In this document: in pieces, positions 28,501 to 38,353 of the stretch
Position numbering within the stretch: the stretch's first letter is position 1
Layout: every line of letters begins with the position of its first letter
Source: Candidozyma auris
Taxonomy: Eukaryota; Ascomycota; Pichiomycetes; Serinales; Metschnikowiaceae
NCBI RefSeq assembly: GCF_003013715.1
Contig: NC_072813.1
Span: 1,116,001-1,180,000 of the forward strand
DNA: 64,000 nucleotides
Reading direction: 5' to 3'
Made by a program: the position numbers and the translations under genes
The notes under the pieces: model-generated
What the model saw: only the letters and a program-made list of their open reading frames with translations
Told to the model about the DNA's origin: nothing
Databases searched by the model: none

Positions 28501-30146
28501 TGGATTATGATAGGATTCAAGCATTAGAAGGTGTCATTCTAGCAAACACAGTTTCCAACCTCGAGAAGGATGAAAAGAAGAAACTCAAAACTCAAATCTC
28601 TTTCAATGATGGGAGTGAATGGACCTACTTGGCTCCGCCAAATGTGGATAGCGAGGGTAAGAAGACCAAATGTTCTGGTCTGTCATTAAAGAAATGCTCC
28701 TTGCATTTGCAAGGATATACTGAAAGACCAGACTACACCGATACTTATGGCTCATCCTCCGCCGTAGGAGTTTTATTCGGTGTTGGTAACGTTGGTGAGT
28801 ACTTGGGAGATGGTGATCTTGCGACCTACATGTCTCTTGACGCTGGTCTTTCTTGGAAGGAAGTTGTCAAGGGCCAGCACATGTGGGAATTTGGTGATCA
28901 AGGTAGTGTTTTGGTTTTGACTGATCAATTAAAAGAAACCAACACCTTGATGTATTCCACTAATGGAGGTGACGATTGGCAGGAGTTCAAATTCGCAGAT
29001 AAGAAAGTATTTATTCTTGACTTGGCGACTGTTCAAAGTGACACTTCGCTCAAGTTTGTAATCTTTGGCTCTGAGAAGCAAGACTTACACACAACCTATG
29101 CATACTCCATTGATTTCACAAAATACTTTGACAGGCAATGTCAGCTCAATTTGGAAAAGCCCGACAGCGATGATTTTGAGTACTGGACTCCCAGACGTCC
29201 TTTTTCCAAAGACAACTGCTTGTTTGGAAAAGAGAACAAGTACTTGCGCAGAAAAAGCCATTCGAATTGTTTCATTGGTGGCGCTCCACTTAAAGATGGT
29301 TTCAAGGAAAGCAGAATCTGTACATGTACAAGAGCGGACTACGAATGTGACTATAACTACTATAGAGATAGTGATGGTACTTGCAAACTTGTTGACGGAT
29401 TGTCACCAGCAGACAGAATGAAGGAGATGTGCGAAGTGGAGGGAACCTTTCAATACTTTGTTCCGACTGGCTACAGAAAGATCCCACTATCTAAATGTGA
29501 GGGAGGGAAGGGTTTCGATTCTTTGATAACCCGTCCATGTCCAGGCCACGAGAAGGAGTACAATGACTTCTATGGCATTGGGCTTGGTGGCGGTCGAATC
29601 TTCGGCATCATTTTTGCCCCAGTCTTCGTTTTTCTTGCCGCTTTCCTCATTGCGTCATGGTTTGTCTATGAGAGGGGAATTCGTCGGAATGGTGGCTTCC
29701 AAAGACTTGGGCAAATCAGACTTGATGACGATGACGATTTCCAGCCCATAGAGGAGAATACTGTTGACGTAGTCGTTAACAAAATTGTGAGAGGAGGAAT
29801 TCTTACTGTCGCTGGAGCTGTTGCAGTGCTTAAAACCATACGCAAAGTTGACCGAGCCATGTTAGAGAGGCTCTCACTGTCGCTCTTCGGACGTCGTCCT
29901 GGTCAGCGGAGTTATGTTCGTGTTCCCGATGACGAGGATGAGCTCTTTGGCAACTTCGAAGACAACTACGAGGATGAACTCGAGAACGCTGATGATATAA
30001 ATTTCGAGGTCGAGGATGACCCTGTTGAGTTTACTGAGTATGCTGATGAACCTCCAAATGAGAACGATAATGATGCTGATGAAAGGCTCTTTGGCATTGA
30101 CGACCAGTCTGATGAAGATCGCTCTTCGCGAATTACTGAGGATTAA
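25548..30146 (+). CDS. VPS10: Vacuolar protein sorting receptor (sortilin family)
   Basis: A 1532-residue type I membrane receptor that carries carboxypeptidase Y and other vacuolar hydrolases from the trans-Golgi to endosomes. It has a signal peptide (residues 1-18) and two tandem Vps10 beta-propeller domains with Asp-box repeats (for example YTTDKGKTW, YYSLDQGKTW, YSTNGGDDW). Each is followed by a cysteine-rich 10CC module (LCIYGHKESLLRRKQDAKCF and, in the second, CLFGKENKYLRRKSHSNCF). One membrane span lies at about 1350-1372 (IFGIIFAPVFVFLAAFLIA). The acidic cytosolic tail of about 160 residues carries FQRLGQIRL. Length and domain order match S. cerevisiae Vps10/Pep1 (1579 aa). The frame is intact. 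Confidence 0.96.
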   Translation: MRLDLLLWIAALTHVVAAFDPKVLLTKLEGDTYDVLYFDDSTHIISARSDGLWASFDDGAKWQNLKKDVEAKALSFDPNVKERAFAFTHSTKQYYTTDKGKTWKEFELKNHDESVIVNQQPLIIHNVADPNLILFQLVSCQRLVKGFPEDCKKQFFYTADGLKLVKKLPVDAELCVFGKGSTDFAFSGDPKTIFCAKHKLNSFGHVMESSIVKSSDFFKSETEISDAGFKSGRILDLRVDASFMVAMVLSDRFNTKSHISLFVSKDGDVFDKSNLDVEVNQGAVMFLPSLKLALFLEVVQLRRRLFPVTSVWRSDSQGINFQNIADKTLYFGTIKLENFDGVWFSAFLRETDSQDGGFFGGGRGGVRTSFTSKVSINDGQDWQPLRLLDDDNCKIENGCSLNLIDIATVDGMGKFTTGPTANIIIGVGNAGDPSQNEKDWKTYVSRDGGITWTKAIDEPCAFAYGDQGNIIFAMSFPSILMEEPSRTYYYSLDQGKTWTKGTFENPFIPITLISTLDGTGKKFLAAGPDRDQKASFFVLVDFSDAFGGTKCKENDLEKVYARVVNDEPLCIYGHKESLLRRKQDAKCFVSKLFEDIKVKEEPCECVEADYECSKYFRLSPKGACVPNDEKIKEVCAAKKLKKIKLADKQLMAGNLCKENKKINFILEEEFDCNAYKDKDDSQKKVVGSVPHEFEGRLAQYSYVKTTDDMNENLLVRTSNNMMYASNDGGLSFRKIPVNEKLVWFALGATPGSAILLTDNRIFYLSDDGANTFKKLEAPGRLAPTRGLNPTFHPTDEKEFIWYTSEGCDPQMNPECEVTAHYTTDGGLSFQKLRSGIRFCDYISLNNDTLSNLIYCLTSEKKQKLVYTENYFKETEPKVLFDYVASYAVKPNYVIVATVLEDREEMRAKVTMDGKTFADASFPKDFKVEAQTAYNILDSSDHSIFMHVTTDSTKDRERGALLKSNSNGTFYVLSLNDVNRGKIGYVDYDRIQALEGVILANTVSNLEKDEKKKLKTQISFNDGSEWTYLAPPNVDSEGKKTKCSGLSLKKCSLHLQGYTERPDYTDTYGSSSAVGVLFGVGNVGEYLGDGDLATYMSLDAGLSWKEVVKGQHMWEFGDQGSVLVLTDQLKETNTLMYSTNGGDDWQEFKFADKKVFILDLATVQSDTSLKFVIFGSEKQDLHTTYAYSIDFTKYFDRQCQLNLEKPDSDDFEYWTPRRPFSKDNCLFGKENKYLRRKSHSNCFIGGAPLKDGFKESRICTCTRADYECDYNYYRDSDGTCKLVDGLSPADRMKEMCEVEGTFQYFVPTGYRKIPLSKCEGGKGFDSLITRPCPGHEKEYNDFYGIGLGGGRIFGIIFAPVFVFLAAFLIASWFVYERGIRRNGGFQRLGQIRLDDDDDFQPIEENTVDVVVNKIVRGGILTVAGAVAVLKTIRKVDRAMLERLSLSLFGRRPGQRSYVRVPDDEDELFGNFEDNYEDELENADDINFEVEDDPVEFTEYADEPPNENDNDADERLFGIDDQSDEDRSSRITED

Positions 30147-30255
30147 GATAATAAAATAGTCAATGAAATATGTTTAGTAAAAAAATATATTGAATAAATT
30201 CAACGAATAAGACCCACACCTAATCAGTCATTCGGTGAACTGAAAAAAGAAAAAT

Positions 30256-30327
30256 TGACACGGACAGGAATCGAACCTGCAACCCTTTGATTTGGAATCA
30301 AAAGCTCTGCCATTGAGCCACCGCATC
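30256..30327 (-). tRNA. tRNA-Trp (anticodon CCA), intronless
   Basis: The minus strand gives a 72-nt cloverleaf: acceptor GATGCGG/CCGTGTC with two G-U pairs and discriminator A; D arm GGCTCAATGGCAGAGC; anticodon stem-loop TTTGATTCCAAATCAAA with CCA; T arm GCAGGTTCGATTCCTGT. It is very similar to yeast tRNA-Trp except that no intron interrupts the anticodon loop. T-rich stretches follow at 30242-30254 (read on minus). It lies between VPS10 and RAX2. Confidence 0.95.
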
Positions 30328-30445
30328 GCGGATTATTGTTGAAGATCGCCTCATTATGCTTATATAGAACAGGCGCATTACATCACTTCTGGCTTTTTTC
30401 CTATATTTTTTTACTTATTTTGGAACATAACCATTAACCTATCTA

Positions 30446-33400
30446 TTAAGTATGTCGTTGGAGATCTATCTCGTGAAACAATTCCTCAGGATCGACCACG
30501 TTCATCATTTCGTCCTCATGGATTCTTTGGCTCATTCTTTCTTCTTTATCTGACTTTTTGAAAAGATACATCATTGGAATGAGGTAAAGTAAACCGATCA
30601 AGGCCGTCGAGCCAATGGCACATGCTAAGGACACACCTACTACCTGTCCCTTGGAAAAGTTGTTTGAACCTTTCTTCAAATCTTTTGAGGACTGGAACGA
30701 AAAAGTATCTTTGACTAGCAACAGATTGATTATACCGAACTCATTATCATGCAACAGTGTATAAATGTATGGTATCCAGCTCTCACCGTCAAAAAATGCT
30801 GCATTAACTGGACCGTAGTTAGTTAGATTAAAGAAACCCGATACAAGAAGAATCTTGTTATCGTCAAAAAAGTTTGTTGTTCGGTTGTCATCCTTTGATT
30901 GCAACAGGAGTAATTTCATGTCGGTGAAGATCGTCTGTTCGTTCAATTCGACGCCTTCACTGATATCAGACCATTGGGATCCATTGTATGCTTTTATAAA
31001 CTTCTTTCCATAGGCAGTCATTCTGCTCTTTAACTGCTGACTATTCTTTTCATTTACGATAAACTTCTTCACGTAGTCGTCAGGTTCACTCACTTGTTGA
31101 AGCTGCGTTGGTGCAGCACTGAATCGACCCGCTGAGAAGTCATAAATGGCAAAGTCAACTTTGGTGTCATTGATAGTAATATTTCCACTCATTAGAACCG
31201 AGGTTGTATCGAAAAATTTGGCATCCGTGACAGTACCTACTATTCCTTCACTGGAAGGGGTTTCCCATCTTGTGTTACGGACATCATAGACACAGACAGC
31301 CTCACAACCTAATGAGCCCGCATTATCAAATCGCCCACCCACTAACAACTTGTCATTGTCGTCGTAGAATACCATGGCATTTACCAGAAGACTTCCTTCA
31401 TCGCTGGACAAGTCTGCTGGTTGTGTTGCTGCGAAAGATTCGTTGGATAAGTGGAGTAAAACGAGGCCAGTGACATTTGAATTTTGAGCTTGTACACTTC
31501 CATTCGTCCCGATAAACAAGTAATCGCGGTCAGTATCAATGTAGAGGTAGTCAACCGCAGTATTTTCATCCCACTTTGTGTTTTCTATGGTGGACGTCTT
31601 GTTGTTCTTGACAAATGCAAGATTTGACTTGGTGTCGTTGACAAAGAAGGTACCGCCAAAAACACTGAATGATGAGTTGCCATGAAAGGAAGTGAGGATG
31701 TCTCCTCTTGTGATGTTGAGGCCGTAGCTATTGATAGCGGAGTTATTGCGAATTACAGCTTCATCAAGGCCATGATAGTCCATAATGTTGAAGAAATTTC
31801 CTCCCAAGACCTGCTGCTCTCTACTATACAACTCGGCAGCGGTAGAGACATTAAGGTAGTTTCTTTCAACAAATTCGGATGAAGATTGATCCCAGACCCG
31901 ATAAATTTCGTTATTCGCAGAAAAGACGTAATAATTAAACCCATCCACACTTATATTGGTAAGCTTGTCGAAATCTGCGTCAACATAGGAATTACCAAAT
32001 GAATACCATTCACTTCCAGAGTGCATGGCGAAATTGTTTGCAGAAGAAATGGACGCATTGTCTTTGTTGAGGTCTTTCAAGCTGTCGGAATTTGCACTGA
32101 AAGCTCCAAGAGCAACAAAACCGTCGCCAAAGTCGTGCAATCTGGTGATGGAATCATTAAAAGTCAAACCAAATATCTTTTCATCATCTCTTTTCCCGAA
32201 ACTCCTTTGCTTTAGGGATGCCTCGGTCAGATTCAGGGTCTCATTATAGCCCTTCAATTCAAGAGTGAGGAGGTTCCCATTAGAGAGGGTGACATTTTTC
32301 GAGCTGAAGTCACCAAGCAAGAGCAAGCTGGAGGAATCGGTTGAGTTCTGAAGCAAGATCTGTTTCACCTCTGAGCCACCTGAAAGTTTTCCACTGAGCT
32401 CATTGATAGACGAGTTGCCAACAAATTTGTTTGTTGTCTTGATGAATGTTTCATCACCTTTCTTTGTGTACACCAAGTCCTCCGAGAACGAGGAAAAATT
32501 CGCTAAGGAGTATTCAAATAATCCGTTCAAATAAATATGTTGAAGATCATGCTTTTTGCGATTCTGAAGGCTAGTACGATTGGACAGATTCTTCTCACTG
32601 TAGCTATCAAGTGAGACTATGTTCGCAACTGCCCTATCAACTACCATCCAAGGATCTGAGACGGACTCATCTATTGCACGATAGAAGTCGATTTGTATTT
32701 TGTTGCGCCTATTCTCGTTCGAAGATCCGTTCATGTGGCCAAAGTAAAGGTAGTCGAATTTGTTGCCGAAGTTGTTTTGATATATCAATTTATGCTCCAA
32801 TACGTTCAGATCAGTATCAATAACAGAGACATTAACGATTGACCTTTTCGAGCACGAGTTGTCAGCCTGACAACCGGGAGTCCAAAGAAGAATAGAATAC
32901 TCTCCATCGTATGATATATTCGGATACAAGGTGATACCAGTATCAACCGTTGCTCCCGTGGAGACAAGATAGTCCGTGTTTGTCACAGAATCCACCAACG
33001 ACTGAACGGATTGCCAATCTCCACCATCTATTGTAGCTGAATTTCGAGACATCAGTTCCTCGTCTCCACAATTTGACTCGTTGAGCGTCTCGTTGCCGTA
33101 AACGCTGATTGCATTGGTATAGAGCTCGAAACCTGAAAGCTCTCCATGGTTGCCGTACCAGTCAGTCACGGTGACACCAACTCGGTCAATAGCAATATCG
33201 TTAACGAGTGCAAATTCCATGTAGTTGCTGCCATAGCCGAGATTCTTCGACTTGGTCGAGTCATCATAATACATTGCGAACGAACCATCTTCGCTGACGA
33301 CAACATTGTCGTCGTCGTCCATGAGCACATCTCCATTGTCTTTATTTTCATCGACAAGCTGCTTCAAGTCATTCGACTTAGGCAAAGGACAATTAGCATC

Positions 33401-34429
33401 GCAGTATTGAAGGTCATTTGTTTCAGGGTTCACATAAGTGAGATTCATTATACCATTGTTAGGATAGGTGTAAATTCTAAAAGCCTTCACACCGTTGTCG
33501 GCATCGTCAGGTAAATAGAGTCTGACTTTGGTAGGACTAAGTCCTCTCATTTCTGCTGGCAATTGTACAGCCCACTGGCCACCACTTTGAGGTTGGAGTT
33601 TCCACACACTGCTAGAGTCGGGACAAATAATACCCTTCGGATCACTATCTGAGTTGATTGAGGTGAATTCACCATGCTTCAAAGAAATTTTTTGCTCAGC
33701 AGATATTAGAGACACGTTGGTTGAGTTCGAATGATTAAATCGGGAGGAGTTTGATGACATGTTGAGTTGCAAAAGTTCTGGAAGCCCCAAAGTGTCGAAA
33801 GAGCCGCCAAATATTATGGACCCCTCGTTGGGATCGTCGCTTTTTGGTTCTAGTTTTGTTATGGCGTTCACCATAGAGTCGTTGCCGAATCCCTTAAAAG
33901 GAAGCAGTCGTAGTTTTTTGGAAGTAGAATTGTAGACAGCTGCGCCCCTTGTGTTATTATATTCGAAGTCACCTCCGAGATATATGAGATCACCGTCGAC
34001 GTAAGCGACCTTTACAGACCCACCCTCGATGGAGTCCTTTTTTTGATTACTCGAGAAGATGCTAGTGACTTCGCCAGTCGTGACGTTGTATATGAGTGGA
34101 GGGGTATATGTCTTGTTGTTAAACGAAGTGAAGGACCCCGTTAGAAGAACGCTGTCTTCGCCGAGGGGCAGGATCTGTGTAATGTCCCCGTCATTGACAG
34201 ACCCAATTTTAATGTTGGCGTTATCTGAGACATTTCGAAGGTAAATGGAGACAGAATCGTCTGATCCAAGCAAAGACGATGAGGCGTTTTTGTAGGAGTA
34301 GAAAGACAAGGCGTCAAAAGAGCCCAAGAACCCTATGGAGCCACCCAGGTCTGAGAACTGGATATTGGGGAGTGAGACCTTATCGAAGGCGAATGCAAGG
34401 GAAGCAAAGATCGGTAGGAGTTTCATCAA
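30446..34429 (-). CDS. RAX2: Bud-site selection / polarity landmark protein Rax2
   Basis: A 1327-residue type I membrane glycoprotein. It has a signal peptide (about residues 1-14), a very long extracellular part with dozens of N-x-S/T sites, and kelch-like or propeller-like repeats (recurring 'GG-F' turns such as YLGGDFEYNN, LVGGRFDNAG, VLGGNFFNIMD). One span near residues 1265-1290 (SLACAIGSTALIGLLYLIPM) precedes a short cytosolic tail rich in acidic residues. GSFDALSFYSY near the N-terminus is typical of Rax2. Rax2 with Rax1 marks old division sites for bipolar budding and, in Candida, hyphal growth direction. A copy of the recurrent promoter element lies 308 bp upstream. Confidence 0.9.
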   Translation of the reverse strand: MMKLLPIFASLAFAFDKVSLPNIQFSDLGGSIGFLGSFDALSFYSYKNASSSLLGSDDSVSIYLRNVSDNANIKIGSVNDGDITQILPLGEDSVLLTGSFTSFNNKTYTPPLIYNVTTGEVTSIFSSNQKKDSIEGGSVKVAYVDGDLIYLGGDFEYNNTRGAAVYNSTSKKLRLLPFKGFGNDSMVNAITKLEPKSDDPNEGSIIFGGSFDTLGLPELLQLNMSSNSSRFNHSNSTNVSLISAEQKISLKHGEFTSINSDSDPKGIICPDSSSVWKLQPQSGGQWAVQLPAEMRGLSPTKVRLYLPDDADNGVKAFRIYTYPNNGIMNLTYVNPETNDLQYCDANCPLPKSNDLKQLVDENKDNGDVLMDDDDNVVVSEDGSFAMYYDDSTKSKNLGYGSNYMEFALVNDIAIDRVGVTVTDWYGNHGELSGFELYTNAISVYGNETLNESNCGDEELMSRNSATIDGGDWQSVQSLVDSVTNTDYLVSTGATVDTGITLYPNISYDGEYSILLWTPGCQADNSCSKRSIVNVSVIDTDLNVLEHKLIYQNNFGNKFDYLYFGHMNGSSNENRRNKIQIDFYRAIDESVSDPWMVVDRAVANIVSLDSYSEKNLSNRTSLQNRKKHDLQHIYLNGLFEYSLANFSSFSEDLVYTKKGDETFIKTTNKFVGNSSINELSGKLSGGSEVKQILLQNSTDSSSLLLLGDFSSKNVTLSNGNLLTLELKGYNETLNLTEASLKQRSFGKRDDEKIFGLTFNDSITRLHDFGDGFVALGAFSANSDSLKDLNKDNASISSANNFAMHSGSEWYSFGNSYVDADFDKLTNISVDGFNYYVFSANNEIYRVWDQSSSEFVERNYLNVSTAAELYSREQQVLGGNFFNIMDYHGLDEAVIRNNSAINSYGLNITRGDILTSFHGNSSFSVFGGTFFVNDTKSNLAFVKNNKTSTIENTKWDENTAVDYLYIDTDRDYLFIGTNGSVQAQNSNVTGLVLLHLSNESFAATQPADLSSDEGSLLVNAMVFYDDNDKLLVGGRFDNAGSLGCEAVCVYDVRNTRWETPSSEGIVGTVTDAKFFDTTSVLMSGNITINDTKVDFAIYDFSAGRFSAAPTQLQQVSEPDDYVKKFIVNEKNSQQLKSRMTAYGKKFIKAYNGSQWSDISEGVELNEQTIFTDMKLLLLQSKDDNRTTNFFDDNKILLVSGFFNLTNYGPVNAAFFDGESWIPYIYTLLHDNEFGIINLLLVKDTFSFQSSKDLKKGSNNFSKGQVVGVSLACAIGSTALIGLLYLIPMMYLFKKSDKEERMSQRIHEDEMMNVVDPEELFHEIDLQRHT

Positions 34430-34736
34430 TGTTGAAGTGTGAGGATATGTGATAAACGAAGGACTAGGGTTGGAAATGCTGGTTTAGACGAGAAATTCAC
34501 GAGGGTTGAGAATCTTAAGGGGTTCTGAAGGGGAAATTGACTCGAAATGGAGAAAGTCTCGACAGCTGGAAAGCTGATTCAGAATAAGGGCTCAGGAACG
34601 ACTTTAGTAGTCCTATAGGAGCCAACGATAGACAAGAAAAGTTAGCCTCAGGTGCTGTTGATGAAGGAACTAAAAGAAAAAAAGAGAGCTGTATAGGTTC
34701 GCGGTGAAGGGAGAGTACAAAAAGTTATGCGACTTC

Positions 34737-34748
34737 TTTTCGCAGCCA
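34737..34748 (-). promoter_or_regulatory. TGGCTGCGAAAA element, copy 5
   Basis: Exact copy 308 bp before the RAX2 ATG, same orientation as the gene. Confidence 0.65.
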
Positions 34749-35371
34749 AATGCACCTTGTATCACACCAGAATGAGGAATCTAAAATCCAGAACAAACTT
34801 GATTTGGAGTGTGATAGCTGAATACCTCGTTACTCGCCACAAAGCGACCTTGACTTAGGCGGGTGTTTCAAAAGGCGACGGGTGGATCGAGCGAACCCTT
34901 TTGAGGCAAAAGGTAAACACTGGGCGCAAAACCAACACGGCATACACGAGAGGCAGGGATTGTGCAGGCCTCGTGTAAGACAGTGGCCCAAGTGACTCGA
35001 GTGATACTTCGTGTATGAAGGGAATTTTACTTGAAGTTCTGGGTTAGTTAGAAGGAATTGTGAGGACTGAATACCTTATTTTCCTCTGCCTAGCAATCTT
35101 TCCAAAAAGATGGCTACTGATTCAGGGGAGCCTTGGGCAGTGTGGTCGCTCTGATGCACGGCTCACTAGCTCCTATTGTGTAGAATGCTTGTTATTGTGA
35201 GACCTCGAGTGTGTTGCAAAATTAGGGTTTGGAGGAAGAGTCTAGGTAATTTTGTTTATCTAACCAGCAAGATACTGGAGTGCTGGTCTAGGCAACTCCT
35301 CGGAATCTGTGTGAACAAGATAGCGGGCAAAGGCTTCCAGTGTGTTAAAAGTGGCTACAAACGATCGCAAA

Positions 35372-35383
35372 CGGCTGCGAAAT
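35372..35383 (+). promoter_or_regulatory. (C)GGCTGCGAAA(T) element, copy 6
   Basis: Exact 10-bp core with different end bases. It sits between RAX2 and TRS85, about 940 bp from each start. Confidence 0.5.
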
Positions 35384-35967
35384 TAGTATGTGAGTAGAAG
35401 AGGGATTTTTTGTACCTAGAGCTTTAGGGAATTTTAGTGTAAGGAGGAATCAGGTGAGGTTACACCACTTTGCGACCATATTCATAGTGTTAACTGGCTG
35501 TGAGATATGTGCAAAGGGGAGAGCGCAGTGGTGAATTCATTCTGCTTACTCCTTTCATAACACTTTATCGTAGAACTCTTCATCTTGCAAGCTTAAGCAT
35601 CCACATTTGTTCTCGAACAAGGAATCATATTTGCCTTGTGGTTGATTTCATTGTGGCTAGGGATATAGGGTACATTGTCGCCTCACGTTAAAGATGTGTG
35701 AAGCTTTTTATTCTTTTTTTTTCAGTCCTTACCTAACTATACACATAAATAAGCTTGGGAAAATATTGGCAGCAACGAAGTTATGTATTGTATCGATTTA
35801 ATTTGAATGTTTTTTTTATATTTAGTAGTAAATTTAATTGTGAAAGTCAGGTGTAGTTTGCAAAATCTCGCAACATATCTCGTGAAGGTGCATAATGAAA
35901 ATAATTGAAAAACCTTTGAAAAATCGAACATCTCCTCAATTTCAACGCCATGTAACATCACTACCAC

Positions 35968-36267
35968 TTGGAAGCATCTCCGAGGTTTGGTAGCATTTCA
36001 TTCCCTATTTCCTCGTTCTCCGAAAAGACGGAGGTGATAGTGTCGAAGATCGACATTACCATTAGGGACAACCGAGAAGTACATATCATTACTTCGATGG
36101 ATTCATACACTTTTGATATAGTAATTAAAAGATACTTTGATTTACATTTTTTTTCGATCATAAGTCCAAGATATGCTCTTTTTCGCTTGTCAACCTTGTC
36201 GGAGTCTGCTACTCCAAAGTGGGTACTGTATGGGCGCCTATACGCATATCTAAGATTCACTTTGTAG
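35968..36267 (+). CDS. Doubtful small open frame (99 codons) upstream of TRS85
   Basis: The frame begins MEASPRFGSISF and ends YLRFTL 18 bp before the TRS85 ATG. It has balanced composition and alternating hydrophobic residues (EVIVSKIDITI, FDIVIKRYFDLHFF), as in a small globular domain. The complementary strand is open over the same interval, so one may be a shadow of the other. No family recognised; it could be a gene fragment or simply upstream DNA. Confidence 0.22.
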   Translation: MEASPRFGSISFPISSFSEKTEVIVSKIDITIRDNREVHIITSMDSYTFDIVIKRYFDLHFFSIISPRYALFRLSTLSESATPKWVLYGRLYAYLRFTL

Positions 36268-36285
36268 GAGGTTCTTTACTATCTA

Positions 36286-38259
36286 ATGCCATTCCCACTT
36301 GGAACCGATCCTACCACGGTTCGCCAGCTTTTGCTCCAGCATACCTTCCTGCCGCTAGTATCGGTGCAATCTACCCACAGTGCAGATGTGCTTTTCCAAC
36401 GACAATGCCTCAACGACCTGATCTCTGTGCTTCAGGTGCTTAAGCCATATGGCAATAATGCAAAATACTCCGTGCCAAACCAGAGATTCAAAATAACAAA
36501 TTCTGCGCTAATATCGAGGGCTTATAGTCTGTTTCCGGTTCGCTTTGAGGCATCGTTCCCGGAGTTGATGCTGATTCAAAACTCAGACAACACTTCCCCA
36601 GAAAAGCTAAAAAGTCTCTTCAGCATAACAAGCTTGGAGCATCTACTCAAAAGCTCAACACAGACTTCGTCTATCTCATCAAGACCTCACGAAAAACTAT
36701 ACTTGGAGTTTTTCCGCATGGTTATTTCTTCAAATCGCATTGTTCTGTTTGACACTTTGAACCACCCAGTGGCTCAAATTTTCGTGATTGACTACCACAC
36801 AGACTCTTTGGAAGCAGTGAGAAAGCTCATTGTGGAGTTTCGTAACTACAACTTTCCCAAGTACTTCCAGATGTCTGACCTTTTGATGCATGTGTTCATC
36901 GTATACGACTCTCAAATGGTCCTGGAACAAGACGTGCATGCATATCAAAGTAAACTCCAAGGTAACCTCTCTGTTACATCCACCGCAGTACCTCTACTGA
37001 TGGTAGCCTCGAACGATAACAACTACGTGAAATTATTCAAACTTGAAAGCGCAACAATAGAGGAAGAAGTTCAAAGCATAAGCTTGCAGCATTCGAAAGA
37101 ATTGAAAGAAGAAGATGTTTACCTTAAGCTCCCCAAGGCCTTGGACACTGTTCTCAAGAGTCGCTGTCACGAATTTGTCAGTCGATATTTGATCCCTCAC
37201 ATGGAAGCCAAAATCAGGCTTTGGGGTGATCAGATTCTTGCACCAAAAAAATCCATAACAGGTAGATTTTTCTCCGTCTCAAGAAAACTTTTCAACAATA
37301 ACAGCTCGAGTGACCTTAGTCAAGGACAGCAAACGCTGTTTAACCATCAAGGAAACTATTATTACCGTTCAAGTACTGAACAATCCATAAGAAAGCTAGC
37401 TGATTGGTCCCTCATACTCAAGGATTTTAAGTACGCCTATTCAGCTTACGATCTTATCAAGAAAGATTACATTAACGACAAAGCATGGGTCTATGTTGCG
37501 TCTACACAAGGAATGTGCATTATTTCACTTCTACTAACACAAACACAGCCGCTTTCGTCAGACACGCCACCTCAAGCACCCGACAAGAACACTTTACGCA
37601 AGATTCGTCACGACATAATAGAACCATATACTGACAACTTATCTTACACTTTCAAATCTCGTCTCAACGTCAAGACGTATGCTATACGAGCTTACCTAAT
37701 TGTTGCTGAGCTTCTACTTAGTATGGGAATTATGTTTAGTATCCCATGGTGGTTCGGAGACCTCATTGAGAGTTACTACTTGAAGTGTATGGGTGAGTTT
37801 GATATTCATTTGGCATCATCACTGAAGAGCCCTCAAGTAATTCGAGCATTGCTTTATGAGAGATTAGGATACACCGCCAGTCATAATCATTTCATTCCAG
37901 GCGAGTTTAAGTTTCTTCTCGACGACGGAAAGAGTCATGTTCCTAAACGGGAGTTCAAAGAGGATACTTTAGTCATGGAGGAAGAGAAGGATCACGAAAT
38001 TACCGAGGAAGAAATGTATAGTAACGAACGCAAACTATACCCCACCAGAGCCAATGCTCTTGTTGGCCTAACAAGATTTCGAAAGAGTTCAGCGTGGTAT
38101 CTTTTGGCAATGAGAGAATGGCTTGAGCTAAAAGACAAGGCATACGTAAGAACGCTTATGGAGAATGTCTCTGAGTGCTTCGAAGTTCCAGAACTAACAG
38201 ACAACTGGTATGATAGGCCTGAGTGTCTACTAGGTATTTTGAAATTGAAACTGAGGTAA
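36286..38259 (+). CDS. TRS85: TRAPPIII complex subunit Trs85
   Basis: The 657-residue protein is colinear with the Trs85/TRAPPC8 N-terminal family. An early block (FLPLVSVQSTHSADVL) precedes the characteristic IVLFDTLNHPVAQIFVIDY near residues 148-166. A helical alpha-solenoid with TPR-like repeats follows (RKLADWSLILKDFKYAYSAYDLIKKDY, RANALVGLTRFRKSSAWYL). Trs85 specifies TRAPPIII, the Ypt1 exchange factor used in autophagy and early endosome traffic. S. cerevisiae Trs85 is 698 residues, so the length fits. It converges on the TMEM115-type gene with 94 bp between stops. A TACTAAC at 37532-37538 is within continuous coding sequence and is not taken as splicing. Confidence 0.85.
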   Translation: MPFPLGTDPTTVRQLLLQHTFLPLVSVQSTHSADVLFQRQCLNDLISVLQVLKPYGNNAKYSVPNQRFKITNSALISRAYSLFPVRFEASFPELMLIQNSDNTSPEKLKSLFSITSLEHLLKSSTQTSSISSRPHEKLYLEFFRMVISSNRIVLFDTLNHPVAQIFVIDYHTDSLEAVRKLIVEFRNYNFPKYFQMSDLLMHVFIVYDSQMVLEQDVHAYQSKLQGNLSVTSTAVPLLMVASNDNNYVKLFKLESATIEEEVQSISLQHSKELKEEDVYLKLPKALDTVLKSRCHEFVSRYLIPHMEAKIRLWGDQILAPKKSITGRFFSVSRKLFNNNSSSDLSQGQQTLFNHQGNYYYRSSTEQSIRKLADWSLILKDFKYAYSAYDLIKKDYINDKAWVYVASTQGMCIISLLLTQTQPLSSDTPPQAPDKNTLRKIRHDIIEPYTDNLSYTFKSRLNVKTYAIRAYLIVAELLLSMGIMFSIPWWFGDLIESYYLKCMGEFDIHLASSLKSPQVIRALLYERLGYTASHNHFIPGEFKFLLDDGKSHVPKREFKEDTLVMEEEKDHEITEEEMYSNERKLYPTRANALVGLTRFRKSSAWYLLAMREWLELKDKAYVRTLMENVSECFEVPELTDNWYDRPECLLGILKLKLR

Positions 38260-38353
38260 GGTCGATTATATATATACAACGAGGCGGAAATCACTTTGGG
38301 CCTCTTTATAGAAGATAATAATCCACCATGCAAATCTTGTCACGTCAAACACG

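Larger units (their letters stand above)
34430..36285. other. Divergent upstream region of RAX2 and TRS85 (1.85 kb)
   Basis: Two copies of the recurrent element occur (34737-34748; 35372-35383). One CCTCGG hexamer occurs near 35297. The stretch 35690-36200 is clearly more AT-rich than its surroundings and is open on both strands for about 100 codons (35961-36267). Apart from that possible small frame I see nothing gene-like. Confidence 0.45.

Noticed and set aside
37532..37538. TACTAAC branch-like sequence in TRS85
   Set aside because: The frame is continuous and colinear with the family; no GTATGT donor at a suitable distance.
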